From the NCBI GenBank assembly GCA_024734495.1, contig JALMQS010000302.1:1-64000 (forward strand): DNA of 64,000 bases, given 5' to 3'. This document shows, piece after piece, positions 21,481-31,975 of the stretch; the first letter of the stretch is position 1; each line of letters starts with the position of its first letter. The position numbers were made by a program, and so were the translations under genes. Below the pieces are notes generated by a model, which ran no database searches, was not told the origin of the DNA, and was given only the letters and a program-made list of their open reading frames with translations. The DNA is from Forficula auricularia. Taxonomy: Eukaryota > Arthropoda > Insecta > Dermaptera > Forficulidae.

Positions 21481-21754
21481 AATATTAGATTATACTTATA
21501 AACTAATTTTTTATAATAGTTTAACTCTCTATCTATGTTTTGGTGAAGTTTGAATCACACATTACCGTGCAAATTTTTGAAAATAACATTTTTTTAAATG
21601 TAAACATTTTCTCAGAGTCTTATGGAAAATTAAGATCTTGACACTTTCTCTTGAATTATACTACTATTAGTTGAATTAGATAAAATTAAAAACAAACTAA
21701 AAATTAGCTTTTTGAAACATGCAGGTTTCTTTTTTTGCAATAAAATATACTGAA

Positions 21755-22025
21755 GTGCAAAAAAATCCGACACACCAATAAAAACTTTACTAAATAGTAA
21801 ATCATTTTTTATTTTTTACAAGGAAACATACATTATTGCTTATTGCAAGTGTACTTAGTACTTGTTGTTGACTTAGCCCTTGATTAATTAGGCACCCAAT
21901 TTGAACCGTTTGAACTTCAGAAATATCAATTTTGTGTATTTTATCTTTCATCAATGATGATTAATTCAAAATGATTCATTTTATTGATATTTCAGATGGA
22001 ATTTGATCTTTTATTAAAACTTTAT
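21755..22025 (-). mobile_element. Tc1/mariner deletion derivative (MITE-like)
   Basis: A terminal motif (gtgcaaaaaaatccgacaca, 21768) is followed at once by a minus-strand helix-turn-helix remnant. That remnant (21960-21855) reads ISEVQTVQIGCLINQGLSQQ and then QVLSTLAISNN. It lacks all catalytic sequence. The arrangement matches 26660-26965, so it is an internally deleted family rather than random decay. Confidence 0.65.
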
Positions 22026-22600
22026 TTATTTATTTATTTTACAAAATACATGGCATATCAACTACTACAGGTCATTAGTGCCACCGAGTTCCTGACTTTT
22101 TTTTCTTTCTTCAATTCCATCTTCACTCTCACTCTATGCATTAAGAAATGAAGAAAAAACAGAGGAGCAAAACAAAAACCAAAGTCAAAGAAAACAACAA
22201 CAAAAAATCAAAATCAACAATATAGCAAACAGAGAACAACAGAAAAAACAAAACCTCCGACAAATCATATACCATATTCAAAACACACAAGAAATATCTA
22301 CAAAAAATACATAATAAGTAATAAGAAAATCAACCAAAACAGAATAATAATAAAAATAAATCGAAAACTATAAAATATTAAATTTGTGAGAAAAACCCTG
22401 TTTCTTTTAAAAATAGAAATAAATTATTAAATTCTTTCGGATCTACCAAAATATTCTTTAAATTTCCTTGAATTTTAAATCCATCTCTCAGAGGTATTGT
22501 ATAAAGGACACTCTATCAAAAGATGGGCACAGTTCCATTCTCTTTATTGCAAGTCACTATGAGGAAACCTAGTTAGATTAGTTACATTGAGACCTGTAAG
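22026..22600 (-). pseudogene. LINE 3' end with C-terminal zinc-knuckle remnant
   Basis: On the minus strand, 22600-22385 shows CNKENGTVP, HLLIECPLYNT, RDGFKIQGNLKNILVDPKEF and NNLFLFLKETGFFSQI-stop in shifting frames. This resembles the CxxC...H...C C-terminus that follows RT/RNase H in some non-LTR elements. The 3' UTR follows down to a (AATA)n tail at 22025-22045. Frameshifts make it dead. Confidence 0.65.
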
Positions 22601-22671
22601 AGCTTCGTAATGTATCTTAATTTAATTTTATTTATTGATTTCATAAAATTCAATAATCATCAACAAAATTT

Positions 22672-23162
22672 ATTGAATATATTTATAATTTCTCTCATTA
22701 ATATATCAAAGAATAAAATTGATATATCAACGAGAATATTTTTGACCGCGCTATTTGAAAAGAGATATTTATCGCGAGACTACTTCTGGATGACGCTATT
22801 GGAGTCTGCGACCAAGATGGTGATCCATCCGAATGTCATGCGGGCTATGCGCGAAATGACGTTTGATTGCAGCTAAATGGATCACATCTTTTTCTCTCTT
22901 GGTCCAGACTTAAGACTCCGCAGACTCCAATAGCGTCATCCGTAGTAGTCTCGTGATAGATATCTTTTTCAAATAAGCGCGGTCAGAATAATTCTCGTTG
23001 ATATATCAATTATTCTTTGATATATTAATGAGAAAAGTTATAAATTTATTTAACATCATTATTTCAAGTTAGAAATATATAAGTTCAGATATTATTTTTA
23101 CTCAATATTTGACAAAAATTCCCTACATTTGATTCGCGATTGAATCAAATGTAGAAAACATT
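22672..23162. mobile_element. Palindromic element P, copy 1
   Basis: A long inverted repeat. Arms carry cattaatatatcaaagaat, ttttgaccgcgctatttga, gagactact, gacgctattggagtctgcg. The centre is near ggatccatccgaatgtcatg. The right arm ends in a short palindrome, ccctacatttgattcgcgat and its complement (23125-23160). It is inserted in a Tc1/mariner relic whose end resumes at 23163. Other forms: 56770-57700 and the 447-bp array at 62616. Confidence 0.8.
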
Positions 23163-23290
23163 CGATTTATTGAATATGTTAGTTTAAGTGTTAATAGAAC
23201 ATAATATATGGTTATTTGTAAAAATTTTAAAAATAATTTGATATTTAATAAAGTTTTTATTAGTGGCTCGATTTTTTTGCACCGTAGTAA
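23163..23290 (-). mobile_element. Tc1/mariner-like terminal fragment
   Basis: Reverse complement of the 20585-20710 start (gttctattaac, aagtttttattagtggctcg, ttttgcaccgtagta). Together with 22672-23162 it shows element P inside a mariner relic. Confidence 0.7.
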
Positions 23291-24180
23291 ATGATTGAGC
23301 GTCGATCTTACTGAGATATTCACTTTAAAAAATCGCATAAATGCTATGTTTGGATCTAAACATAAGACATAAGCATGTATTAATACAACGCATTGCCAAA
23401 TCATACAAGAGTTATTATCATCTGATTTGAATAAATCAAACTAACTTATTTTATTAAATATTAGATATACTATACTTCTTTTGTCTCAACTGGAGCGAAA
23501 GGACATCCTTAAGAAAGAGGGTTTCTTGAAAATTGAAAGAAAAGTAAAAGTAAATCATTAGGAAAATAAATAATACGACACGGAAATCAAATATTTATTT
23601 AAAAAAGAATGGTTGGTATAGGAACAAAAGCCAATTTAGTTAATTATTTCATCTGTTTTCCTTTTAGGTATACTTTTTTTTAATCATTAATTTTTCACCT
23701 CTATTCAAGTGTTTCGATATCATTTTAATGATTATTATACGCTTAAGTGAATATTTCATTTTATTTCATATTGCTCTAATTAAGAAGTAGCGAAATTGAA
23801 AAAGTGGCACTTGGGATTTTCCGATTTTAACAAGCTTGTATAGTTTGGGAGATGATTGAACAAATAAAAGTTAGTACCTGGAGCCACCAAATTCTGGTAA
23901 AAATACAAATATATATATTTAGTAGACGACCCCTGGACACCTCTCCACACACACCCGCCCTCGAAACCATTCACTCCCCACTCAAGAAGGTAGATGAAGG
24001 TGGAGAGGCCATATATGTAATATTGTAATATTTCCAGTCGATGTTTCATCCACCAATGCTTGAAACACAGTGCCAAATCTCCATGTCTCTCCCCCTTATA
24101 TACCCCTCTTCACTCTCCCTATCCCCCCTAACATACCCCTAACCACTGTCCCTATCACTCTCCCTCTTATATACCCCTCG
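23291..24180. other. Unassigned stretch with pyrimidine-rich segment
   Basis: 23291-23870 is AT-rich. At 23875 the motif agtacctggagccacc is the complement of the Helitron-like tail ctccaggtact, and 23930-24180 is C/T-rich like the G-rich interior of those elements in reverse, so 23875-24180 is possibly a diverged minus-strand copy. No gene; a 98-codon minus frame over this is unsupported. Confidence 0.35.
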
Positions 24181-24952
24181 AGAGCAATTAGTGGAAGCTA
24201 TTCTTAGCTTATCTTACGAGATAATCTTAATCGGCTTAGAATAGTACGTCATACTATTTTCACTTATAACTACTAATTATTTAACGTGTTTAAAGCACAC
24301 CATTCGAATTGCATGGGTCATTACTAATTATTGAGTGAAATAAAAGCGTGTTAATAAAACCGCGAGTCCAACAAAATATATATAAGTAGAGTCGTATTCA
24401 GAAATTTATTTTATTGGGACACGGAAAAAGAGACGTTCTGTATTTTTATATTTATAAGTATTTTTAAAATTTGTTTTTAAAAAATTACAATTTAAAGCCT
24501 TTCCTAAAATAATTAGTTAATGCATTTCAAAAAAAAAACAAAGCTCTAACTCACAATTATATTGTTCAAAAAATGTAGTGCAAAATTCACTTCCGGCAGT
24601 CGTCAAAGCAACTGCATGCATGCACGTGCAGAACTCAACCATTAAATGACTAGGCCTCTTTAAAAATAAAAAAAAAAAGGAGGAAATGACGCTGCAAGCA
24701 GGCAGCCTGGTGTGTCTTATAAATGACCTCTGATCAGCATCCTTAACTTTGCACTAGGAATTAATCAAACACTCTGAGCGATTCTTAATAAGTTAGATAG
24801 AGTTCGGTTTTTAAAGTTCTGTTTGAACGTAAAATGGGATTGTATTAGGGTCAATAAAATGTCTGTTTGTCCATCCATCAAGCCAGTCGCGTAGTTTCAA
24901 ATTTTGGGACCATTTTCAAAATATCAAATTTCCACTTCCCCGTTACCCCGAT
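24181..24952. other. AT-rich stretch, no gene
   Basis: No repeat or coding feature recognised apart from a small palindrome, gcatgcatgcacgtgc, near 24613-24628. Confidence 0.4.
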
Positions 24953-24961
24953 GGTAGTAGC

Positions 24962-25468
24962 CGAGGGGTGAACCACGACCTAATATGCTGTACATCTACT
25001 TCCACTTGTACTTCCAAATATTTCCAAGTACTTTCAAATATTTCCAAGCACTTCCAAATATTTCTAAGTAATTCCAAATATTTCCAAGCACTTCCAAATA
25101 TTTCCAAGCACTTCCAAATATTTCCAAGCACTTCCAAATATTTCTAAGTACTTCCAAATATTTCCAAGCACTTCCAAATATTTCTAAGTACTTCCAAATA
25201 TTTCCAAGTAATTCCAAATATTTCCAAGTAATTCCAAATATTTCCAAGCAATTCTAAATATTTCCAAGTAATTCCAAATATTTCCAAGCAATTCCAAATA
25301 TTTCCAAGTACTTCTCAAATATTTCCAAGTACTTCCAAATATTTTCAAGCAATTCCAAATATTTCCAAGAACTTCCAAATATTTCCAAGTACTTTCAAAT
25401 ATTTCCAAGTACTTCCAAAATACTTCCAAAGAGGTGTACACCTACTTCCAATGGCGGATCACCCCTCG
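24962..25468 (+). mobile_element. hAT-like MITE with expanded 20-bp minisatellite (copy 2)
   Basis: Inverted ends CGAGGGGTGAACC and GGATCACCCCTCG are flanked by a perfect 8-bp duplication gtagtagc (24954-24961 and 25469-25476). Inside, about 21 copies of a 20-bp unit (cttccaaatatttccaagta, with c/t and a/c variants) fill 25010-25425. The copy at 5641-5788 has only about four units, so the array changed length while the ends stayed. Minus-strand frames of 64-85 codons (repeating WKYLE) result from a stop-free unit and are not genes. Confidence 0.9.
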
Positions 25469-25476
25469 GTAGTAGC

Positions 25477-25943
25477 TAAGAAACTTTTCGAGAACCCTAA
25501 GTTTTACTTAATAAATGTTTAGGGCTTAGAATAAGAAATTGCATAGGAATAATTTTAACAATCAAAATGGGTTTGTGCCCGATGCCAAAGGAAAAGAAAA
25601 AAAAAAAAAAAATTTTAACAATCAAAAATATTTTGAGTTTGACTGAATTTAAATTTTTGATTTTGATAACTATTTATTAAAATAAACTATGAAGATGGGT
25701 TTGACTAGTCCCCGAAACATTTTTTTTTTTTTTTTTTGAAAAATTGAAAAGAGTTTTCATTTGATAATGTACACTGTGAAACTACACACCCTTTACTTTA
25801 TTATTTAATATCATGTTTCACCTAAAACCTAAAACACTTTCTCTAAGTAAAATTGATAATGTAAAGATTGAAAAGAAGAACAAGAAATTGAATAAAGGTA
25901 TATGAATAAATTAAACAAACAAGAATATTTTGTTTTTATTTAT
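25477..25943. other. AT-rich stretch with A/T runs
   Basis: 25800-25850 (tatcatgtttcacctaaaac, ctttctctaagtaaaat) recurs at 8390-8440. No gene. Confidence 0.4.
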
Positions 25944-25998
25944 GAACTCCCGCTAACGTTTCGGCTTGTGGTTGTAGCCATCTTCAGAGCGAGAATTT
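25944..25998 (-). ncRNA. Hammerhead ribozyme candidate
   Basis: Minus strand, 5' to 3': stem I strand (25998-25988), CTGAAGA core (25987-25981, position 7 is A, which is tolerated), extra U (25980), stem II GGCT/AGCC (25979-25976 with 25966-25963), GAAAC (25962-25958), GTT (25957-25955), stem I strand AGCGGGAGTTC (25954-25944). Ten of eleven stem I positions pair, counting wobbles. Compared with 26201-26255, two stem I pairs differ but stay paired, which is covariation. Stem III is minimal (ACGT palindrome). Confidence 0.7.
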
Positions 25999-26091
25999 GT
26001 CAATATTTAGCATAAAAAATGTTTGGATACACCAGTCATCAGACAAAACTATATAGAAGAAATATAAATATGATATATATAAAACTATATA

Positions 26092-26110
26092 CAGGGTGTT
26101 CGCAAAAAGG
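26092..26110 (+). repeat. Transposon-end-like motif
   Basis: tatacagggtgttcgcaaa resembles the CAGGGTG termini of DNA transposons, as near 43015 (gggacaccctga, inverted) and 47030. No partner end was found. Confidence 0.35.
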
Positions 26111-26200
26111 CCAAAAGATGTAATACTTTTAAGATTATTAATGTAATTTTCCGTTTAAGATGAAATCCAAAGTGCAAAATTTTTTATGGTAAATATTAAC

Positions 26201-26255
26201 GAATTCCTGCTCTGATGATGGCTACAACTAATAGCCGAAACGTTAGCGGGAGTTC
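26201..26255 (+). ncRNA. Hammerhead ribozyme candidate, best in window
   Basis: Order: stem I 5' strand GAATTCCTGCT (26201-26211), CTGATGA (26212-26218), extra U (26219), stem II GGCT/AGCC (26220-26223 with 26233-26236), GAAAC (26237-26241), GTT (26242-26244; cleavage predicted after 26244), stem I 3' strand AGCGGGAGTTC (26245-26255). All 11 stem I positions pair, two or three as G-U wobbles. All invariant core positions are present. Stem III is only the self-complementary ACGT, so it would act as a dimer. It faces away from the candidate at 25944-25998, ~200 bp upstream, as in inverted terminal repeats of Penelope-like elements. Confidence 0.75.
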
Positions 26256-26655
26256 ATGAATAAAAAATAAATAAATAAAACCAGCACGTCTCTGATTTTA
26301 ACCCCTTCATAAATTAATACAAATACAGCTATAAAGAATTCCTAAAATTAATGAAAAATGATTATAACAGAGACCATCCCACCAATTAGCTTAGAGATCG
26401 ACGCTTATATGTGAAATTTAAAAGATAATTAATATAAATTAAATTTTATTAAATAGAGACATAAAGGGTAAAACTTTTTCAAGACTCGGTACGTTGTCGT
26501 TGCATAAAATATGCAAAATTAAAGAAATTTACTAATTTTAATATATATCTAATATTTTAATTGGTTTAACTAATAATTTGTTTCAAAATAAATAAATTAA
26601 TTAAAAAATAAAGTGAAATTGAAAACATTGGTTTATTATTTTAAATTTAAATTTT
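26256..26655. other. AT-rich stretch, no gene
   Basis: A short AAATA-type run follows the ribozyme (26263-26280). Otherwise nothing was recognised. Confidence 0.4.
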
Positions 26656-26659
26656 GCTT

Positions 26660-26965
26660 TAGATTTAAATAAACTTTTAATAAAAGATCAAATTCCATTT
26701 GAAATATCAATAAAATGAATAATTTTGTATTAAGCAACATTGATAGAAAGATCAAATATACAAAATGGAGACATTTTTGAAGTTCAAGCAGTTCAAAGTG
26801 TGTGCCTAATTAATCAAGGGATAAGTCAACGACAAGTGGCAAGTACATACACTTGCAATAAGCAATAATTTCAATAATGTATTGGTTACTTGTGAAAAAA
26901 TTAAAAATGATTTACTATTTAATAAAGTTTTTATTGATGGCTCGATTTTTTTACACCGGAGTATA
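26660..26965 (+). mobile_element. Tc1/mariner deletion derivative with HTH remnant
   Basis: Frames from 26766 show, after a frameshift, EVQAVQSVCLINQGISQRQV and AST, the transposase N-terminal helix-turn-helix, running directly into the 3' terminal motif (aagtttttattgatggctcg, ends near 26965). Same structure as 21755-22025. Confidence 0.65.
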
Positions 26966-27440
26966 TATAAGTTCCTGACAGTAGTCTAGTTAAATATCTT
27001 AGTGGCAAAATCACACCAGATTGCATTTCGGCAATCGTGTTAAATTCCTGAAGGGTGGGAATACAACCTTTCTCACATCCAGTAAATATTTTCCATATCA
27101 TCCTTGATTTAATAAGGACTCTTGGGTGATATTTCCAATTACTACGAGTAAAATTATAGAAAAATTGAAAGAAATAGGGAAACCAGAGGGTACAAGACCC
27201 GCAGAACTCAAATGAAATAATTATTTATATTACAAAAAATGCAGAGATTCCTTAATGGGGGTTCATAAAAAACATAAAGATAAATATCTTTCTTTATGTA
27301 TACATATACGGGCCTCATAAATTTCCTTGCTAGGGGCTCCAAAATTGAAGTTATTCTACTTGAAATCAATATAATTAAAATTTGAATTTTTATCAAAATC
27401 ACACATAATTAATCTTCAGGGGAGTTGGAAGTTCCGGGGT
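26966..27440. other. AT-rich stretch, no gene
   Basis: No repeat end or coding signature was recognised. A 64-codon minus frame is chance. Confidence 0.35.
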
Positions 27441-27526
27441 GGGGGTGCGGGCGAGGAATTAAAAATAATATTAATATATAGCTTTTAAGTGAAGCAAAAA
27501 GTTACCGAGCATCGCTCGGTGGCAAG
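27441..27526 (+). mobile_element. Helitron-like 3' end
   Basis: G-rich text (gggtgggggtgcggg) and taagtgaagcaaaaagttac lead to hairpin ACCGAGC-ATC-GCTCGGT (27504-27520). A new unit start (ttatattaaaagattcttgt) follows directly. Confidence 0.65.
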
Positions 27527-27527
27527 T

Positions 27528-27549
27528 CATTTATATTAAAAGATTCTTG

Positions 27550-27580
<31 letters not shown>

Positions 27581-28000
27581 CGAATCGGTTTCTCGAAAAC
27601 GGCTCTAACGATTTGGATGAAATTCACGGTTTAGGGGGTTTTTGTTTTGACAATTCGATCTGTCACGGTCTCATCTTCGGATAAGTTGTTTTTGATGAGT
27701 TTATTATTAATTGAAATAATTATTCACATGTGGTTGTTTGAATAAAAATTTATAATTACTTTTTTTTCAATTTTCTTTTAATAAAATTAAAGGTTTTTTT
27801 TATTTTAAATTCCACTAATAGATCATTACAAATATTATTATATATTATAATTTGCCAATTTAATTATATAAAGGTATTTTTTCTATGAAATAATTTATTA
27901 GAATATCAATTTCATTTAATTAAAAAATTCGACGATTCGAAGGATCGTACCTCCTTCGTCAGGATTTAAAAGGGTCAACGAAAGAACCTCCCTATATTTG
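27528..28000 (+). mobile_element. Helitron-like 5' part, diverged
   Basis: TA microsatellite (27553-27580), then tcgaaaacggctctaacgat, ttcacggtttagggggtttt and cggtctcatcttcgg, shared with 33595-33750. It decays into AT-rich sequence without its hairpin end. Confidence 0.6.
27922..27978 (-). ncRNA. Degenerate hammerhead-like motif
   Basis: Minus strand shows CTGACGA (position 7 C), a short stem AGGA/TCCT, then CGAATCGTC in place of cGAAACGTC. The core deviates at A14/A15 and stem I is weak, so it is likely inactive or unrelated. Confidence 0.3.
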
Positions 28001-28129
28001 AATATTATTTTTAATTGGAATTACATTCAAACCGTTTTGTGGCCAGTGATACACGCCTTGATGATAACCATAGGGGGTGTAAACGTTGATAAAAATATAA
28101 ATTAAGTTTTATTTCAATTTTATTTTATT

Positions 28130-28775
28130 TTGGTTGCGATTAAAAATCGACGCGCACTTTAACATCAATGCGAAGCATGGGAGAAAGTATTGGAATCGCT
28201 CTCGCGGCAAGCGCGACTTCAAAGGGTCCTCAGGTAAAGACTACGGAACCCATGGACTCAATTAAGGTCACAAATTGAAGTATTCAATGAGATTGAATTT
28301 TAGCACGTGACGGTTTTGCCAAAAATTACCTGGGATCTCGCCGAGAGGCCAAAAAGTGACATTTTTTTGGAAGTGCGTGCGGATGGATGGATGGATGTGT
28401 GTTATCGTTTTTTTCGTCCACGAATTTTTCCACACCGTTCCACTGAATGAATTGAAATTGAAAACCTACCAGTATTTTAACAAAATGAAGCGCTGATTAG
28501 TTTTTGGTACATATCGGTCCACAAACATTAGTACTTTATTTCAGTACTTTTTTAGTTTTTTCTAAATATCTTGAAAATGACTTAACCAATTTTGATGAAA
28601 TTTAATATCCTAATTAAGTACCTTTGGACCCACAAAAAGGTTAAATAAAGTTTTTAGTAAAATTATATTTTAAAGTACTTTACTCTAGAACATATTAATA
28701 TTTCAAATGAATTTGGATAAAGTTTAGCAACGATCCGTTGCAGTTTATTTATCTTTAAAAATAATATTAATATAT
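28130..28775 (-). repeat. Dispersed repeat Q, copy 1 (copy 2 at 43600-44190)
   Basis: Reverse complement of 43600-44190 across its full length. Landmarks: gtactaatgtttgtgga, gaaaaattcgtgg, gataacacacatccatcc, ggcaaaaccgtcacgtgc, gcgagagcgatt, catgcttcgcattg. Non-coding; it contains pieces of the aactgcaacggatc repeat. Possibly Helitron-derived because copy 2 follows a Helitron-type end. Confidence 0.85.
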
Positions 28776-28795
28776 CGCTCGGTGTTTCAGGTATT
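28774..28795 (+). repeat. Truncated Helitron-like 3' hairpin
   Basis: atatatcgctcggtgtttcagg keeps only the right half of the hairpin. Confidence 0.45.
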
Positions 28796-28798
28796 TAT

Positions 28799-28979
28799 AA
28801 TTATTTATTGAACACGAACAAATGAAACAATAAAACTTCGACGTTTCGATCGAATTATTTTATTCTACAATCGTTCTCATGTATGAGCAGATGAGCATTG
28901 AGCACCCGCTCCGATTATAGGTTAATGATCGAAACGTCGTAGTTATATTGTATCATTTGTTAGTGTTTAATAAATAATT
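28799..28979. repeat. Inverted repeat with gaaacgtc motifs
   Basis: Arms 28799-28851 and 28928-28979 are inverted (aacaaatgaaacaataaaac with its counterpart). Both carry the gatcgaaacgtcg motif found at the 3' side of hammerhead motifs elsewhere, but no ctgatga core is present. The centre is GC-richer (gagcacccgctccgatt). Confidence 0.6.
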
Positions 28980-29084
28980 ATAATTAGTATGTGTGATTTA
29001 AATAAAAATTCAATTCTTAATCAAATTAATCACAAAAATAAAAGCTTCAATAGCTTAATTACTAATCAATATAATTCTTTATCT

Positions 29085-29105
29085 ACTCTTATTAAACGAG
29101 CAAAA

Positions 29106-29153
<48 letters not shown>

Positions 29154-29872
29154 TGTATATATATTTGTATCTTAGTTCTATTTTGAAAACGGCTCTACCG
29201 ATTTTGATGAAATTCACGGGTTAGGGGGTTTTTGGGGTGACAATTCGATCTGTCACGGTCTCATCTTCGACAAAATTGTTTTTGATGAGTTTTTTCGTAA
29301 TCAAATTAATTATTCTCAGGTAGACAAATCCCATTCTTAGGGTTTTAAAAAAGGTTACTCTTTTCCTTTTGTACCCAGGCAGACAATGGGTTGGGTTAAT
29401 CCTTTTTTCTCAAAGGCCTTGAAGAAATATTGTGATTGTGGTGTGTTGTTGTCAAGCATTAACTAAACCCGAACAAAGCTCGGTCTTCCAGGTATATATA
29501 TATATAGTATATGTATTTGTATTTTTTTTTTTTAAACGGCTCTAACGATTTTGATGAAACAAACTCTATTAACAAGTTTTGAGGATGAGAAAGCGATCTT
29601 GATGCGGAGCGGGGGTGGATGTGGTGGATGGGGCAGTGGTGGGGGATCCGGGGGTAGGGCGAGGTTTCGGGGGTGGGGTCGAGCAGGGTGGAGGTGGGGG
29701 GTACAGTGGTCGAATACTATATAGATATATTTGTATTTTTTTAATTTGAAAACGGCTCTCAAATAAAAATCGACCTTTTTATCAGAATTTTAAATTAAAA
29801 ATAATATTAAAATAAAGATTTTAACTGAAGGAAGAAGTTACCGAGCATCGCTTGGTGCCTCCAGGTACTAAT
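29085..29872 (+). mobile_element. Helitron-like tandem pair
   Basis: Starts attaaacgagcaaaaattgt with a 42-bp TA run (29108-29149). An internal end motif, aagctcggtcttccaggta (29477-29495), is followed by a second start. The final hairpin is ACCGAGC-ATC-GCTTGGT (29840-29856, one mismatch) and the end is gcctccaggtact. Very close to 17244-18020. Confidence 0.65.
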
Positions 29873-29881
29873 TATACTAAA

Positions 29882-30060
29882 CTAGCTGCAAAGCCCGCCT
29901 TTGGAAATTTGGGAAATTATTCTGGGACAACGGGACAAATTTTTACCACCCGGGATCCCGATATCCTAGAACTGCCAGTTTATCCGCTTCCTATCCTATT
30001 TGTATTTGCCTTTCATTTTGGTCCTATTTATTTACGAATGTGGATATAAATAGTGGTCTC
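29882..30060 (-). mobile_element. Second Helitron family, 3' end
   Basis: Minus strand reads ...GGCGGGCTTTGCAGCTAG-T: a short GC hairpin followed by CTAG, matching the Helitron CTRR terminus. Related ends at 39773, 43477, 54293 and 62584 share AGCTGCGAAGCCCGCC. The internal extent is uncertain. Confidence 0.6.
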
Positions 30061-30400
30061 TGGCCCACTACACCGTATTTTTACGACCCCCGGCGCTCCA
30101 AAAACACGAGGAGGGTTACGCGCGAAGAGTTTCCCGGCTAATTCAACCATTTTAGTTTATCCCTTTTAATCTCAATTGATGTGGCTCTAGATAGTGGAAA
30201 ACCAACCAAACCTAAAACAAAATTTTAATTAAATTAGTTTTGCCCGTTGTGCTTAATACTAAATTGTTTAATATATAAACATTATTTATTATTCAGGTGT
30301 GAATTTACCGACGATAATTATCTATATAAACAAATATTTCAGTATTAATAATAATTTTATTGGCCATACATGTTTTACATTTTTAGCTTGAAGATTAAGG
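30061..30400. other. Unassigned stretch
   Basis: Includes a GC-richer patch (gacccccggcgctcc, 30088) and AT-rich sequence. No gene. Confidence 0.35.
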
Positions 30401-30403
30401 GCC

Positions 30404-30760
30404 AGTTGTATGTCGGTTGGTAAACTTTTTTTAAACGTTAACAAAGGGTAAAGCCTTAAAATTCATCTTGTGACAGGTGGGATGGCCAATCAGATAACCA
30501 GCACTTTCATCTGATTGGCAGCGAAAAAAACTGCAAACTTCAACCTCATTGAGGCACGGGTTACCATTAAGATGAAACTTTATTTACATTGTAGCAAATT
30601 TAATGTAGTTTAAAAATGTATAGAGTGGTCTTTTTCGAAAACGTGCTCTTTCATGGTCAAAATGGGGGAAAAAATCGAAAAAAAGTATTAATTTTAGGGA
30701 TATTCAAAAGTAATCCCGGGAGCTGTTTTTTGACAGGCGCTAGTACCGGTTCTACTTAAC
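30404..30760. repeat. Transposon-end-like motif and repeat Z fragment
   Basis: gggccagttgtatgtcgg (30410-30427) is inverted relative to catacaaccggccct (18091) and catacaaccggtcct (60723), suggesting one DNA-transposon terminal repeat. From 30540 the sequence matches repeat Z (gaggcacgggttaccatt, tagagtggtctttttcgaaa). Confidence 0.55.
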
Positions 30761-31093
30761 CTAATTAGATGAAATTCTTATCATTTTACGCAGAATTTAA
30801 GGAGCTTTAATTTATCTAATAAATATTTTTTTGATTTGATAAGCCATTTTAGAATTATCCAAGGAAAACTGAAAAAACTCCGAAATTTTCTCATTTTGAG
30901 GCCCGTAGAAAAATTTCCATAATACAGATTTGGGGCAAAACTTACGGTAGTAATATTGGAGTTCAAATAAAGATATTCCAGCAATAAAATCTATATTGGG
31001 AATCATTTCCTGTTAATTTGCCTGGACTACAGACAATTTCAAAGTTTTTAAGAAGTTTGCGATTTTGTTTCTGGTCGTATTTATCTTAGCGCT

Positions 31094-31132
31094 GGACCGG
31101 ATGCGGCCCGCGGGCCGCGGGTTGGACACCCC
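31094..31132 (-). mobile_element. hAT-type terminus (solo end)
   Basis: Minus strand starts CAGGGGTGTCCAACCCGCGG, a classic hAT terminal inverted repeat. No matching left end was found, so it is a truncated copy. 30761-31093 has no other recognisable feature. Confidence 0.65.
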
Positions 31133-31414
31133 TGGTCTAAATTCAAAATCTTCCTTCACTTTCATCTTTCATTTATATTTTTCCCGCCCTCTTAATCGAA
31201 TTTAACTTGTACTTCTAATTATTATTGATTTTTAATCGTTCCGTGCTTCTTTCTCTGTCGTTTGAATTTTCACCCATCAGCATTTACCCCCCCCCGTGAA
31301 CATTTTTCTATGAAGGAACTTTTAATGAAGAGCCTCTAGTTGGTTGAGCTTGCCCTGGCTGGCCGTTTGGTGGCAGCGTTAAACACTCCTAGTACTTTTT
31401 TTATTACTTTTTAC

Positions 31415-31416
<2 letters not shown>

Positions 31417-31466
<50 letters not shown>
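31417..31466. repeat. (GT)25 microsatellite
   Basis: Fifty bases of perfect GT dinucleotides. 31133-31416 is otherwise unassigned; CCCCCCC at 31288. Confidence 0.95.
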
Positions 31467-31467
<1 letters not shown>

Positions 31468-31974
31468 GTTACAGTTGACAAATCATAGGGAATGTGTGTT
31501 TATGTGAGCAATTTCTCTGTTTGTTTGTCCCATATCCTCTCCTGGGGAATGTCAAATGAAAAGAAAAGAAATATTCAATGAAAATTATACTTTAATGTTT
31601 CTCTGGAGAATGTCCAATTCATATATTTTTTTTTCGAAAATTTATCACTATACACATAATATACAATCCACTTAGAAAAAAAATTCAATAAATTTAATTT
31701 AAAATTCACCAAAAATTTCCATTATTAAAAAAGACTCTAATTTAATTAATTACACCACCCTTCTATTTGGAATAATTTAGCACAGCATATCGGTAATTTA
31801 TAGATATTAAATCAAACATTTGTCAGAAGTAAATAAATAAATAAATACAAATCTTTAAAAAAATAAAATGAAAAAAAAATTGAAAAGAAAAGATTGTTTC
31901 TTTCTCTAAAGTTTAGAAAGCAACACTAAAAAAAAAAATCATAGAGAAGGCAACTTTTTTCCACGTGAAAAATT
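31467..31974. other. AT-rich stretch, nothing recognised
   Basis: A/T homopolymers and a short AAATA run (31828-31845). Confidence 0.4.
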
Positions 31975-31975
31975 G

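Noticed and set aside
24943..25441. Minus-strand frames repeating WKYLE-type residues
   Set aside because: Translation of the 20-bp minisatellite in a MITE; three overlapping frames carry the same repeat.
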